A stretch of 64,000 nt of DNA from Asterella californica (GCA_036924285.1 JAYKYS010000002.1:44097501-44161500); one strand, 5' to 3'; positions 47,800-60,739 are shown, counted from the first letter of the stretch. Notes: generated from the sequence alone by a model not told the origin. Numbers and translations are program-made.

Positions 47800-47804
47800 T
47801 ATAG

Positions 47805-50800
47805 TAGATGAGCAAAGATGTCTTGGAAGAATATCTCAACGAGAGGTCATGAGCTCTCTTCTCGACTGACTGCTAGTGCAAGATGACGCAGAGCATACAT
47901 GCTAACATTAAAAAAAGTTAAAGAGATACCTTTGTTAATCTTCAAGAGCTGAACTCTAGATGCAACAAGAGGTGTATCAATCAAGAAGTTGATTGTTTTT
48001 CTTTATTGACGTGGGTAGGATATTCTCTCTTTTTGTAATGCATATAGCTTCTTTGACGAAAAATCCGTGACGACTCGGATATGGATTTTCTCTCCATACG
48101 ATTTCAAGAGACCTTCAGATACTCCATTTAAGATTTACTTACGTGTGCAGTGTGTTAGTATCTATGCGGATAAATAAATCTAAAGAGATTACTTTATCTC
48201 TAGGATGATATGATATACATATATATATATTATAATTGAGGATTAGTATTGCATTGTATATGGTGCTAATGGAGACTTTACACACAAGAGTTGAGGCAAG
48301 AAGATGGTATATTTTGTGAGTCAGCTCATGGAGACTCATGCTTCTTTGCTTCAGGAAATTGTGCAAATTGCTAGAGATAACTATGAGATTTTTCTTTCCT
48401 TCGATTACGTTATTTTCTTTCCTGGTCCATTGTAACCAAGTCTTCACTAGATAGACTACGGTTGAATCTTACGGATATGCTTGCTTATTCATCTCTTCCA
48501 TTTGAAGATGGAAGAGGGTTGCAAGCTACATTCAGTTATTACCTAATCTTTTTGAAGGGAAGGGTTAGGTAATAAATGAATGTATTTATTAATGTATCAT
48601 TTTGCTCTAGTAGACTCCTGCACTTGTATCCTCTGAAGTGCGTAGACCTGCACACCACTTATAGATTTTCCAACAACGTTTTCATTGTTCCTGGAACAAC
48701 TAACAATTAACAGTTAATGCTATTTAACACTTTTATTAAACTTAATCTAGAATATTCATATAACATTATTTCCTGTAGCATAAAGAGATCAAAATGTAAC
48801 GAAGTTGATCGAGCATGCTTATTCATTCTTTCAAGTATCCGTTCAATAGATTCCAAAGTCATGAAGCATTTAAAGTACGAAAGTGGAAGATAAATCGGCC
48901 AAAGAAGTTATCACTTTTGACACTAAACTCGATGATAAATTGATTATTCTCTCTAGACTTCCTCATCACACCCACACACGTTCTTAAATAATGGAATTAC
49001 CCAAACATGACACTTACATGACACAAGGTCAGTTCTTTCCTTAATAGAGAATAGAGAGCGGATCACCTTGCGGTGGGAGCTTAATTACTTCGGTAGAATT
49101 AACATTTTAAATCTCTCATGCTCTGCTAAATAAGATAAGAAACTAGATAGCATGATTTCCACTAGACTGGCGTAATCATTTCAATAGAGATTAATACACT
49201 TCCAAACAACTCCTCATAATTCTTGTACGTACTCATCATATAGTTATTGAATACTTCAACGAAATCAAAATCTCCATCAGTTAGACATATATTATGGATT
49301 CATTCAAATTTATTTCTCATCTTCATAACCTCCAAATATGATTACACTATCCTGAGTTATTAATTCATAATGATATCCCTCGGAGGTCCCTGATTTGGTA
49401 TGTCGTAACCAGTTGCAGGTAATAAAATTATTATTTTGATGTAGTTTTAGTAAAATAGTAAAAACTCATTTAAATAAAAACTATATTCTTTGTGTTCTTT
49501 TTGTTATTTTAAAGCCCAGGTGCTTTTATAAAGAAACAAAGATACCTAACCGTTATATCTAAAATATTTGTTGATAGAATTTACTTGCGAGGACCAAATT
49601 TGTTAAGAAAATATTTAAATCAAAGATCTTTCAAAGCTTTACACTATGTCATTCACTCCAAAACTATTTGCTGAATATTTTATTGAGACATATTGAAACT
49701 AAGTTTTGGTGATTTCTTGGAACAAAACAGTATCTTCTCTCTAACTTGAAGTACACCAGGAAGAACAAAGGAATATTTTTCTTTTTTCTTTTATACCTCA
49801 CCTGGTGTTTAAGTAAAATGGTGCCTATTACATACCACTTTATGTTTCTTTTCAATTCAAACAATGCTAGTGACAATGGGGGAGTTGTGCTTCACAACTG
49901 CTAACAAGTTGCAATTGCTTTGAAAAACAAATCATCATGACTCTTTTTCATCAAACACAAAAGTCTCCACTTGCTTGTAGCTTGTTTCACCAGAAGCATG
50001 TTTCTCGCGAGATTGATCGACTTGTCATGAGCACTCCGTCAGACTGGAGACGTAGTAACTCAATCTTTTCATTCCCTGCTTTTATACGGACAATTATTTA
50101 TTTTAGCCTTATTTCATACAAATAAACTAATCAACTATTCCCTCAAGAATGATCAAATGCCTATTCTATTAAATGATCAAATTTCCATTGTCAAAGAATA
50201 ATAGAGTAAATAAGATATCATAAATAGAAAACTCTACTCATATTTATACACCAAAAATATATATTTTGGCTGTATGAAACTTTTGTTTGTTGACCAATCT
50301 CCTGCTGAAGAAAGTTAATCTCAAAAGATAATCATATTGCTTTGTTCTAAATATACATCTGAGTAATTATCTTTAGCTTACATAATCATGCCTGATTTAA
50401 TCTCCTCGTATATCACGTTTTAATTGCTTGTAAAAGTATTTTATTCGATCATGTATGAAGTTTAACATATGATGATTATGACAATAATGCATGATACTTT
50501 AGTTACGACCCCTATGAGTATGATGACAAAATCACCAGAGAATACAGTACAGTACAAGTAAACCATGTACTGTATACCACATGCAGTAAACAAGGCCAGA
50601 ATGCATAGCATGAAAAGGGTACTAATAATTGTACAGCAATCTGATGATCTGCATAACGACAATTTACAGTTTCCCGATGGGTGCTGTTCGTCAAGCGCGT
50701 GTGTTCAAGTACGTGGAATGTTGCATGCAAAGCATACAAACGAGAATTGCAAGATGAAGACCCATCATACAAGTCATGATACACTCAGATCATCACGGGA

Positions 50801-52105
50801 AAACAAAGTGGAACCATTCGATTCCCCACATATTATTAGTACGTGGTATTTCGCAGCAATTTGCTTGATCACACCCCCAGTAGGTTCCTTGAGCTTGATC
50901 ACACCCCTGTTAGGTTCCTTAAGCTTGATCATACCCCTGATGGGTATGCTAACAACATGCTGATGTGTACTTACCTTGCATAAAATCCAAAGTTCCCCAT
51001 AAGTTCATCGAGCATGCATATTATTCTTCAGTCTTCTAACTTCGGATCGAGTGGAATATGTAATGTGTTTTCTCTTTTAATAACATAAATTCAATGTAAT
51101 AAAATAATTTCGTTTATTAGACACGCAACCGGTATTATGTTTCTTGGTTCAAGTGAATTACTTATAGCTTTTCTCACCACTTATAGTATACGTGTAATAT
51201 TAAATATTAAATTTATATGTACAAATTTATATTAAATTGTATATATAAATTAACACTTATAAATAGTTATTAACAACTCACGAAAAAGTCATAATTTAAC
51301 TTACCTCGAAGAACCCTTCCCGTGGGTCGGACCCAATTTCTCTCTCGCTCTCCACGCATTTTTTCTCCTTTTTTTTTCCTTGCATATATGCACTTTGGAA
51401 GGACGTCTCCTCCTTTAAACATTACAGGCAGCATGTGGGAGAACCACGAAGACAAGTGTAAACTTGTAGTATCCAGTGGGAGAAAATTATGAGGATGTAT
51501 AATCTCATCATCTTGGGTAATAATAGGGAATCTCATTTAGAATATTAGTTAAAGATGCTGTGCCCGAAGAGCTGAAGCTCGTGTCGGAATGAAAGTTAAT
51601 CTCGATCTTGATTAATTATCTCGAACAAGACTCATTGTAGTTTTAGTTAAAATATAGACCGAGTAATTTACACGATAATTTAATATCTCATCCACGAAAA
51701 ATGGGTGGGGCTTGTCCAGCGTGAACATCTCGATCTCAACTTAATCTTAATAAAGAGAGAATCTTTTTGATATAGTAAATGATAAATATTATTATTTGTC
51801 TTCATGTACCATGGGACCAGAAGCTTCATTAAGAGTTTGCAACGTATGCATCTCCAACCGTACCTGCAAAAGATTGAACCCACAACTTTTTTCTTAGAGG
51901 ACTGTAAGTTAAACCATTTGGTACACCGATCTTCGATATGAAATCCCCTAATGATCCGTGAAGAGTTAGCAGGGTAAAAATCCAAGTAAGGTGAAGTCTT
52001 GTGAGAATGAACTTTACTTATCCAAGTTCACTCGTGTCCGAGAAAAATTAATAAATTTGTGATAAATTTGAAAACCGAACTAGGAGAAACAAAAATCGAC
52101 GACGT
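47805..52105. other. AT-rich intergenic DNA, no gene recognised
   Basis: Scattered short open stretches without motifs. The only clear structure is a 30-bp tandem repeat at 50863-50950. Confidence 0.4.
50863..50952 (+). repeat. 30-bp tandem repeat, three copies
   Basis: GCTTGATCACACCCC recurs at 50863, 50893 and 50923 with small changes. The repeat is in frame within an open stretch (50565-50963, plus) and would encode a ten-residue hydrophobic unit (SLSLITPLLG). No evidence that it is expressed. Confidence 0.85.
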
Positions 52106-52107
52106 GA

Positions 52108-52415
52108 CTTCTGCCATATGGGAAGTAACTGCCTGTGAATGATGTGGCAGGCTGAAGGAGACTGAAAAATTTGAACACATGATGCGCAGAGAAGCACTAT
52201 AACATTCAAGAATTTGGGAGAACTGAAACAATGAGGAGGTGCCAAGTGGCACAGCAGTGAGCGGGTGCCAGGCTGAACAGCTCAGCTCCACGACTGAACC
52301 CATTCATTGGTAAGACTCTGCGTCATCGCGCAAAGTGTGACTTGCGTCATGTCACTGGAACGCTTTGCAGCTTGCCACATCATTCCCTGGCAGTTACTTT
52401 CCATGTGGCAGAACC
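52108..52415. mobile_element. Small fold-back (MITE-like) element
   Basis: About 45 bases at 52108-52155 (TCTGCCATATGGGAAGTAACTGCC..TGATGTGGCAGGC) are the imperfect complement of 52368-52412 (GCTTGCCACATCATTCCCTGGC..CATGTGGCAGA). The centre, about 210 bp, is unrelated. Confidence 0.65.
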
Positions 52416-52419
52416 ACCT

Positions 52420-54131
52420 CGTCAAGAAAACGCACACAGCAGGTCAAGGGCATGTTCAATTGAAGTTATCAAGTGCGGGATCGCTCAAACAAAGTATTTT
52501 GCAACGGGGCCTGTTCAAATTACTGATGTAGGTGAGATGGATAGGATGTATATACTCGATTTCATCGCGTGCAGTGATGTGTTTTTTATCACCTAACTTT
52601 GAACTCAATGGTGAAACGGTAGCAGTCCAGAATCGATGCTGTCAGAACTCCACCGAATCAGCTGATATAATCCGGCTCCACGTCTAGTAGTGTCGAGGAG
52701 GAGCACCTTCGGACTCAGGAGTCACGGTCCCACACGCAACTGTTTGCTACCTGTAGATTCTCTCCGTTTTGAGTGTTGGGAATTGCTCGGATGACAACTT
52801 CTCCCCTCCAGTAGAAAGAAACGTAGTTACAAAAAGGCTAGTTACAGAGAAGGTTTAAAGTTCCGGTTACTTAATATTTCTCTACGCTTATTTCACTCTG
52901 ATTATCAAACGCAGATCGAAGGCAGGAATTTCTCCAAGCACTAGGACGCTTTTCACATATCTTCATGTCCCAGTCTTGGACAGCTGATTCTTATGGTAGA
53001 GACATCCCTAGGCACTACCAGTGTGTTTTCCTTGGCTTTACAATGTTTCACCCATGTTTCTTGCGCGGCTTGTCCCAGCTCGTAAGGGCCTGAAGCGAGT
53101 TGCACCCTCCTATGCAACGTAATGCTGCACGAGCTGTTAGCAAATATAACTGGCGATCTGAAGGGAGTAGGAGCCAACAGAGAGTGCTTGGTAGTACTTC
53201 TGCTACGGTAATGTCTGCAGCTCATTGGCTTTCTTGGCCCTGTCAAAGCTCTGAAGCAGACATCTGAAGTCAAAAGTCCTGCTGAGTTAAACTTGGATAC
53301 TCGTCACGCAGATTTTTCATGCCTTCCGACATATCCCGACTGAACTGTGCTAGCTGTTAGTCTCTCATGCTCTTATTACATTCGACAACTATCAGCATCC
53401 ACTCCTTCTGACATGCGGTTGAACCAGCAACTGTACCGAGTGCTTCGACTGACGAGTACAAACTCCATTGCCCGTGATCTCCAAGGTGCAAGTTGAGCCA
53501 TCGGCGATGGGCAATGTTAAGCAGCCCCCAGTTCGAAGTTTCCAAGTAGCAATATTCAAATGAGTCCTGCGCCTGTCCTTCCAAGTCTTGGACGTCACCG
53601 TTAATCTTCTGCTTCGGTGAAATCTTCCGAGTAGCAAATCCGCTTACAAACTAAAGATAAAGAAAGCCACAACCTTCAGTACGATGTAATCTCTTAGGTG
53701 AAACAACCGAAGGAGGAAAGCATCTTTTCACAAACTGGTCAGGTCGAATAATGGCCCATAGCGCACATACAAAGTCAGAAGATTTCAGTGTCGAAGACCT
53801 CCGGTCTAAACTTTTTCTTGCTTGTGGTTATCTGCGACTCAAACTGCCGTCCTACTATAACAGAACATGTATGAAGTATCTGCTCGTGCCACTTCCCCTG
53901 GCATCCTAAACGCAAGGACATGGGAATCCGATGCAGCTGATAGTTTTTTCTTGAGCTAAAGTGATCCCGAATCCGAGGAAAGACTATTTCCGACTCTATT
54001 TAGAACGGGGGATCGAGAGGAACAGCTAAGGGGAGTGGTGAAGGGGTGATCAGTATTCAGTGACCCCTAGAGAGTATGTTGACCTAACTTACTACAGTAT
54101 GAATAAATACACCAACTGAGAATTTGACAGT
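52420..54131. other. No gene assigned; unrecognised minus-strand open stretches
   Basis: Open stretches at 52953-53273 and 53357-53637 on the minus strand have balanced composition and may be exons of an unrecognised or decayed gene. I could not join them or name a domain. The part just below 54131 should be the 3' UTR of the GT37 gene. Confidence 0.3.
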
Positions 54132-56087
54132 TTACATATCCGATGGAGGAACGAGCTGCAGCCCGTCGGTGTCCTGGCATGGCCGCAGATATGGAACGAC
54201 ATCCGGCAGATGCTTCCCATCGAGCTCAGGGTCGGCGGGGCAAGTGTACTCGGACACAGCCATTTGGTAGCAAGCATCGGAGGACTGACCTCGCTCGCAC
54301 GTTGCTGCTGACTTCCGGTGGTCAAACTCAACCACCAACGGTCTGAGCCCCCCGTAGGCTTGCGCTATGTAGCCGAAGGTGGACATGGGACTCGTGAGGA
54401 TCTCGTCAACGAGTGACAGCATGACGAGCTCCGCAAAAGCCTGGAAGTCCCCATCTAAGTCGAAGGCCTGGAAGCCCGCATGCGACATCTGAATCAGCTT
54501 CAGCCACGCTTTGCCTGTTTCAATCTGCCTCTCGAGGATTGCTGCGTAGTGGTGGCGAAGATGAACCTGGAGTCCCGTGTGTAGGGAAGCGATGAAGATG
54601 ACCACAGGAGGACCGCCGTTGTGTAAGACGTCGGTGAAGTATGTCCCATCGAGAGAATTGTCAGGAATGAGATCGCGCTCCCTGGCGCAGCCAATCATCC
54701 TGTCGTTAACAACATCGTTGAAAGCCTGGTACATGGCTCCTCCGTTTCTGAACCTCACCTGCATGCCGATAACTCTCCGAGCAGGCTGGAATTGCGTCTT
54801 ATACACGGACAGGACCCTGTTCCAAACTGGATCGACAGGATACACGATCTGCCGCAGGAGGTGTGAAAGAGGGTCTCTGCGCGGAAACAACTCCTCCAGA
54901 GCTGGCCTGAAGCTGGGAACTGCAAACAGGTCGGGGAGGAAATACAGGCATCCAGCGCTGAGGCTCAGCCATGGGACACGGTGGAGCCGCTGCTGATCCT
55001 TATCACAGAAAAACCGAGGATTCGGTGACCATCCGTCGTTCGCCTGTGTCGAGTTGAAGATCGGTCGCGGTCCCCTTCTCGTCGAATTTGATGGGATGAC
55101 CGAAAGGCTTGTTCTGCGGCCACTTGTGAATTCCCCTTCTTCTTCTTCGTGCCTTCCTTTCTCATCTATTGTGGCCCTTATCATCGTCCCCGCCTCCTTT
55201 CGTTCCTTTTCTAGATCCTCGGCCGTGTACTCCTTTTCTCGTCCACCTTCTGCTTGCTCCTTCTTGTCGGCCTCCTTTGCATGTCCTGTGTCGTTTTTCC
55301 CATGCTCCCAAGCATCCCACACTTCGAAAAAATCTCCCGGCATTACCCATCGCTGAGCTGAAGAGTAGGGAAAGTTCTGGGGCAGCTGCCATGATGAACC
55401 TGCGAAAGGATCGCAGAGAATCTGATGAATTGTATCCCTGGTGTCTATCAAAAGGACCCTCTGTGTTAGCAAGGCATACAAGTATGCCGAAACGAGCCAT
55501 AAGACACGGTTGCCCACTCCGTAAACTCCAAATTCTACCAGCAGAAACTTGCAATTCGGTACTTCTCCCTCTGCCAGCTGTTTGTACAGGTCCGATACAT
55601 AAGTCATGTTACCGCCATGGGTGCAGGTTCTATGAAGGTTTGTGTACTCCTGGAACAGGTCGTCTAACTTCGTCGATGCCTTTGATGGTACAGAATCTGT
55701 AGACTCGTTCCTTTTCCTCGTCCATAACTTAAGAAGTTGGTTCCGGCCTTTGCACGGACAGTTTTTCTCCCATTGCTCCCTGTCCGCTTGTGACAATCTG
55801 CTACCTGGTACCCCACCAGCTGCACGGACGGCTCTGCGAGTTTTCTTCAAAAGAAACCATGCTGGTGTTCTCGATGTGCTACTGTGCGACTCGCTCCCGA
55901 TCACAAAGGAGTGTTCTTGTGATGTGGCCTGAATCTGCAGGTGCTGAGATAGCACGGCGGAAACAGTGATATACACGATAAACACGCTCAAGACCAAGGC
56001 TAATACATGCTTGAGCGACCACTTGGACCACAGATGGCCTCCTCTGTTACAGAAGTTCCATTTGGGATGAAATTTCGGGATCGCCAT
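54132..56087 (-). CDS. Xyloglucan fucosyltransferase-like protein (GT37 family), intronless
   Basis: Members of this plant family are Golgi type II membrane enzymes that add fucose to xyloglucan or other wall glycans, using GDP-fucose. The 651-residue protein has one N-terminal membrane span (about 27-48, VLALVLSVFIVYITVSAVL). The family core follows: GVGNRVLWLVSAYLYALLTQRVLL, CDPFAGSSWQLP, RVIGMQVRFR (a GT37 GDP-fucose-site motif) and STFGYIAQAYGGLRPLVV near the end. It is longer than a typical member (about 530-560). The excess is largely a highly charged Glu/Lys/Arg segment of about 65 residues (roughly 265-335), rich in KEADKKEQAEGGREKE-like text, inserted between the first and second conserved blocks. 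Acceptor specificity cannot be told from sequence. The ORF is intact. Confidence 0.9.
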   Translation of the reverse strand: MAIPKFHPKWNFCNRGGHLWSKWSLKHVLALVLSVFIVYITVSAVLSQHLQIQATSQEHSFVIGSESHSSTSRTPAWFLLKKTRRAVRAAGGVPGSRLSQADREQWEKNCPCKGRNQLLKLWTRKRNESTDSVPSKASTKLDDLFQEYTNLHRTCTHGGNMTYVSDLYKQLAEGEVPNCKFLLVEFGVYGVGNRVLWLVSAYLYALLTQRVLLIDTRDTIHQILCDPFAGSSWQLPQNFPYSSAQRWVMPGDFFEVWDAWEHGKNDTGHAKEADKKEQAEGGREKEYTAEDLEKERKEAGTMIRATIDEKGRHEEEEGEFTSGRRTSLSVIPSNSTRRGPRPIFNSTQANDGWSPNPRFFCDKDQQRLHRVPWLSLSAGCLYFLPDLFAVPSFRPALEELFPRRDPLSHLLRQIVYPVDPVWNRVLSVYKTQFQPARRVIGMQVRFRNGGAMYQAFNDVVNDRMIGCARERDLIPDNSLDGTYFTDVLHNGGPPVVIFIASLHTGLQVHLRHHYAAILERQIETGKAWLKLIQMSHAGFQAFDLDGDFQAFAELVMLSLVDEILTSPMSTFGYIAQAYGGLRPLVVEFDHRKSAATCERGQSSDACYQMAVSEYTCPADPELDGKHLPDVVPYLRPCQDTDGLQLVPPSDM

Positions 56088-57750
56088 ATTCTCACATGAC
56101 CTGCCAGGCCTCTTACGTGGTCGTTAGCTCGAGGCATCCTCCTCCGCAATGAAGCAGTGTGGGGAAGGACATGATTACTCCCCAACGAACAGATATCAGA
56201 TATGGATCTATCGCCGAATTCTGTGCCAGGATGAAGGCCTTTCCCCTGCCCTAGGTACCTGAATCAACTCCAACAACTCCGATGAACCCGAGACACCAAG
56301 CAGGTTGACCTTTAGAGCTTACGATCAGTATCTGAAAGATCTGATGTAGAGCATCTATGCTCAAGCTTGACCACTTCTCGTAGGACCTAAGAACCAAATT
56401 TGATGGGGACTCTGCCATCAAGCTATCAAGCTGTGACTGGTCCGGTCACGCCAGGCATCTTAGACTAGCAGTCCATCCACATGTGTGCCAAGAAGAATAG
56501 CCAAGGACTGTTTGCTCTTCGGTTGACTTGACTGCGGAAAGGAACGAGTCGCGTTTTCTTGAGTCCGCACACAAAGTCTCCTGTAGATAACAGAAAAGTG
56601 AAGCTGCCGAGAACATCTCAGCTCGTTCATCCCTCTGCAGCTACCGGCAGCAAATTCTCCTGGAACTGAAGCTTCTTCACACCGAAAACCTCATCCTCAT
56701 AACCTGGATTACACAAATTAGGCGTGAAGCTCAAGTCATCCTCTGCGGCGTGAACCACGGACAGACCTTACCCCTCAGAATAATTAATACAAGTAACTAA
56801 GAAATGCTCCAAAGCACAAACAATTAAGATCCAGATCCCAATCACTCACCGAATGTGTCCGATCGCTAGCAATAAATTCGACTCTGACTCGGGTCAGCTC
56901 GATTCGGCCCGCTTGGCGATACGCCTCGATCCAGCATCAGATGAGTGCTAATCGACATAAGAGAGAAATACGACGTTTGCCCTTATCCCCAAGGCTTTGA
57001 ATCACGGAGTCTGAACTCAGATGAAACTGAAACTCATCTTCACAAGCAAGAAGGACAGAAGCGGAATCAACTTTCCAGAACGTCCCCAAAGATTTCACTT
57101 GCTGCCTCTACCGACAAAACTTCATCACAGAATCTGTCCCGTCACAGTCGCCATTCGGACCGGGACCTCACCACTTCTGACTGTCTGCTCGGGCTGCCGA
57201 TCCGTGCCAGGCGACAACGGCCGCGACATACGCACTCTGCGCCCTGCTGTCGCCGACCTTGCACGAGCCGGCGACATGCTAAGCACTCCGCGACAACTCG
57301 CCATTTACAGTAGTCCACAACTGTACAGTACAGTAGTAGCTTCGGCGTTATCCGGGGCTTTCCAGCTTTTCTCTGCTCAGAAGAATGGATCCACCATAGA
57401 TAGACCTCGTCACACGAGCTTCTGCTACCGACATCGTCGATTATGAATCTCTGGACAGATTCTGGGAACTTATGATCAACACTCTCAGACGTGGTGGTCT
57501 CTGGACTCGATGTCGGTTGGTTGGACTTGAGGATACCGACATCTGAATGCATTTGAAGGTGTCGCCTCCTGCTTTTGTTACTCGCGAGGACCGCGCCCAG
57601 CCCTCGGCGAGACTTATTTGCTACGCATTTGCATAGCTAACCGTCGAGTTTGCAAGACAACAGAAAAGATGGAAGTATATTAAGTAAATTGGAAGTAAAT
57701 TGTCGTTCTCTGCTTTGACTTCACATGCATCTTTTATTTTTACTCCGGTG
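56088..57750. other. Upstream region of the GT37 gene; no gene assigned
   Basis: The first several hundred bases should be the GT37 promoter and 5' UTR. Overlapping open stretches at 57021-57446 (plus) and 57142-57552 (minus) are GC-rich and could include a first exon, but neither has a recognisable motif. Confidence 0.35.
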
Positions 57751-57754
57751 CGTA

Positions 57755-57936
57755 TCACTTTCTCGTCCTGTACCGAATGCTAGCCTGGCACTTCCATGGC
57801 GCAGCGTTTGCATCAACTATCCGTTTTTTCTCTAGGCACTCGGCTGTTGCTGTTACAGGGTCGATTTTCTCGACGTTTTCCCCATATACTCGATACGTAT
57901 CGTCCGGTTGAAATCCGAGGTTTGCTCTTAAGTTTC
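57755..57936 (-). CDS. Possible 3'-terminal exon of an unidentified gene
   Basis: After an acceptor-like TTTTGCTTAG (up to 57937) the minus strand reads open for about 60 residues to a TGA at 57755, with balanced composition (..FQPDDTYRVYGENVEKIDPVTATAE..). It looks like protein coding, but I do not recognise it and found no convincing upstream exon within 58000-59000. Confidence 0.35.
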
Positions 57937-57959
57937 GTCTAAGCAAAAGTCATCCGTCG

Positions 57960-60309
57960 GTTCATCCTCCAAAGAACCAAAGAACCTCGGTTCTGGCCGA
58001 GTGCTGCCTGAGGCTCGGCTCGAGTCTGAGTCCAGAGTCCGACAGAGGCAGGCAGCGAGAACGAGTCAAAGACTTTATGATTTCCCACAAATGCCTCGAT
58101 GTTCAACCTTCAAGTCAACAACTACCTTTCATGAGGAAAGCATTCAGGATGAAGTCAATCAGATCTGTTGTCAGTACCGTTAGCTTATGTTTGTAGTTTT
58201 CATTCATTGCAACTTCCTGTAAGGTGACTGTGCAAAAAGAAAAGAACTTATTGTTAGGTGAATCCAGCGCTCCAGAAAGTTATATACACGTTATACGTTG
58301 CTTGCTCAACAGTTTCTACACATGTGGAGAAGAACGGCTGTGGCCGAATGTGAGAAGGTGGAGGGTTGGTTTTCTTACCACGTGAAGAGCATACTCGTTT
58401 GAGTGCTACATAAACAGTTAATGTCGAATGAATGAATGTGATGCTCAAGCGATTTGGATCAGAATACTGTATAACCGAATCTTTTACAGTGTAGATGGGA
58501 CCACCGTATTTATCGTTTCCAAATATGTCATTTCCACTTTTATGGAGTTACATATTCGCCGTACAGTTATTACTTACTATATATCATATTCTCATATACC
58601 AGTTTTGCAGACTACGATCTCTCTCCTTTAACCTTTTGTCGTCTGCTGAAATAAATCTGATCTGCATTGAGAAACTCGTATCCGGTTAGTTAGTTACGAA
58701 TCCTTCTTGTTACGAACCGTACATTCTACCGTCAGTTTCTAGTCATACTAAGGTGAACAGAGACCTCGGCTTAAAGCATTTCCAAATTTATTACCTTATT
58801 ACACTTAAGAGTTATCAAAGAATTCTGAGAGATGTCGCATGCGTAAATAAGGCAGAAACCAATCACTTTTCTTAAAAGATGTACGCTGAAGGTTTCCAAA
58901 ATGTTTTTCTTTTGTTACATATGGATTCTGTATCTTGCTGTAGATTGTAGGTAACAGGAGGCAGCAGGTTGTGGATTCGCGAGCACAGCGCACCTGCAAA
59001 CAGAGTGAAATCTTGAATCTGCACGGAATGAGGCACTTGCGGAACTGAGATCTCTCAGCCAACAGCTGCAGAATCTTGCTTACTTCGACGCCAGCACGAT
59101 CACTAAACCGTCCGTTTCTGGAGCTTCAATCTCCTCCTCCTGAACGCGTGATAAGTGAGACTGATGATATGGTTTGACTTGATATGCTGCCAGGAAGAGT
59201 GGACGGGAACATCTTATTTACGTGTTTTTAAAGCGAGTCAAAACATTTTGCTAGGTAAGTGTGCCTTGAAATGGTTCACAAGCCACAATCAGCTGTGTTC
59301 TGTCTTCTAACCTGATCGCTGGCGATACAACCTGTACATGTGTCTCCTGCAGAGTGCTTCCTGGCAGGCTGTAAACAAGTGCTAGCAGCTTCGAATTTCC
59401 AAACAAGAAAGTTTCCTTCACAAAGCTAGATCTTTCACACTAATCTTATTTGATTCAGAATCGTTTTAACAAGTGTTTCTCGACACGTTCGATTAGCATT
59501 GGATTCCCTGCTTTGAGTTACTTCAAGAAACACTGCATGGTAAACGGGATTTCTCTTACTGGCCAATACACGTTACAAGTGCCAAACAGTGAGCATTCTA
59601 GTCTTCAACTGAATGATACGAGTACCCAACCTCTGCTAGAGACCTTGTCCTGCTTGTCGAGTACCTGCAAGCTGTGGTATCCACTTCTCTGTATACCTCC
59701 GGGCCCGCCACCTCTCATGGTGGACTATTAGCCTTCAAATCCAGTGCCAAGCTCAAACTCTTGATGGCCTGCGACGGTAGACTTCAGCTCTCCCATATTA
59801 TAGACACCTGCAATATGCTTCCGACCCCTGAATCAAAGCAGGGGTCAGAGACTCCATTCCAGCTTCAAGGCTTGCTTCGGTTCTAATCTTGTTCCCAACC
59901 TCCATTAGTCAGGAAACCTCTCGTCAATCATGTCCTAGCCACTGAGTCCTTTCAATTTCCTCATGTGCTCAGCGCCTTGATTACGGAGCGTAGAAGCTGT
60001 ACGGTCTCGTAAAGAGAACCGAGCTGCGGAGATTTCAGCTAGATCTGTTGGTAGGGCTCTGCGATCTTAGATCTGACTCTCCGGACGGGACCTGGAGACC
60101 CTCCACCCCGCCCCAACAACTGCCAGAACCCTCTGTCTCACTGAGAGTTGAGAGTTGCTCCAAGAGCTGGTGACGACGGTAAAGACTTCATTCCTAAAGC
60201 TGTTTCTTGCGAAGGCGGATATCTTCCTATAATTTCTGGGAGGCAGCAATCGCTGACTCGCAGCCAAGTGTCTCGCCAGCCAGTAACTCGTGCATAATTT
60301 GAACGAGGG
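57960..60309. other. No gene assigned
   Basis: Short open stretches on both strands (58805-59062 minus, 59450-59731 plus) have no recognisable motif. The part near 60300 is likely the 3' UTR of the LYR gene. Confidence 0.35.
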
Positions 60310-60738
60310 TCATGGTTTCCTCAACTCGTCAGGTTGCTTATTTATGAGCTCCTCCTGTTTCCGGGTGAAACTCTGAAGAGTGGACCGCACGGCGTCTCTC
60401 CCAACAACCAGCAATCTTGTAATCGTCTCCGGGTCTCTCTCGAACCGTGCTGCTTCGAACTCTCTCCGTGCGCTCAGCCTCAGAACATCTTTCCAGGGAA
60501 GCCCCTCTTCATTAGGCCAAGTGAAAATTCGCGAAGCTCGCAAGACATCTCGATACAGCGACAAAACTTCACGGCGCGTGCTGGTCACCCCTATCAGTGG
60601 AGCCCCTTTCGGTGCCAAATGCTTGTTGAAAAATTCATCCACAGGCTCATCCGATCCGGCCTGTAACATCCGGCGCCCTCGACTCGCACCTGAAATGTTT
60701 CCAATACTCCATCTCTTGGTGCAATGTGACAACGCCAT
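60310..60738 (-). CDS. LYR-motif protein (Complex1_LYR family), probably mitochondrial
   Basis: The 142-residue single-exon protein has an N-terminus rich in Arg and Ser without acids in the first 29 residues, as in a mitochondrial presequence. Then comes the LYR signature in SLYRDVLRASR (LYR at 61-63), followed by the conserved WKDVLRLSARREFEAARFERDPETITRLLVVGRDA helix pair. LYR proteins are small accessory factors that bind acyl carrier protein and assist Fe-S cluster or respiratory-complex assembly. Which LYR subfamily this is I infer only loosely: the REFEAAR..DPE..TRLLV pattern resembles a plant LYR group I remember. The ORF is intact with an ATG at 60738. Confidence 0.85.
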   Translation of the reverse strand: MALSHCTKRWSIGNISGASRGRRMLQAGSDEPVDEFFNKHLAPKGAPLIGVTSTRREVLSLYRDVLRASRIFTWPNEEGLPWKDVLRLSARREFEAARFERDPETITRLLVVGRDAVRSTLQSFTRKQEELINKQPDELRKP

Positions 60739-60739
60739 C

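Noticed and set aside
51840..51945. Possible tRNA gene
   Set aside because: A TTGAACCCACAAC-like stretch suggested a T-loop, but I could not build a cloverleaf with proper acceptor and anticodon arms.
54577..55932. Plus-strand open stretches opposite the GT37 gene
   Set aside because: They overlap an intact 651-codon gene with clear family motifs on the other strand.
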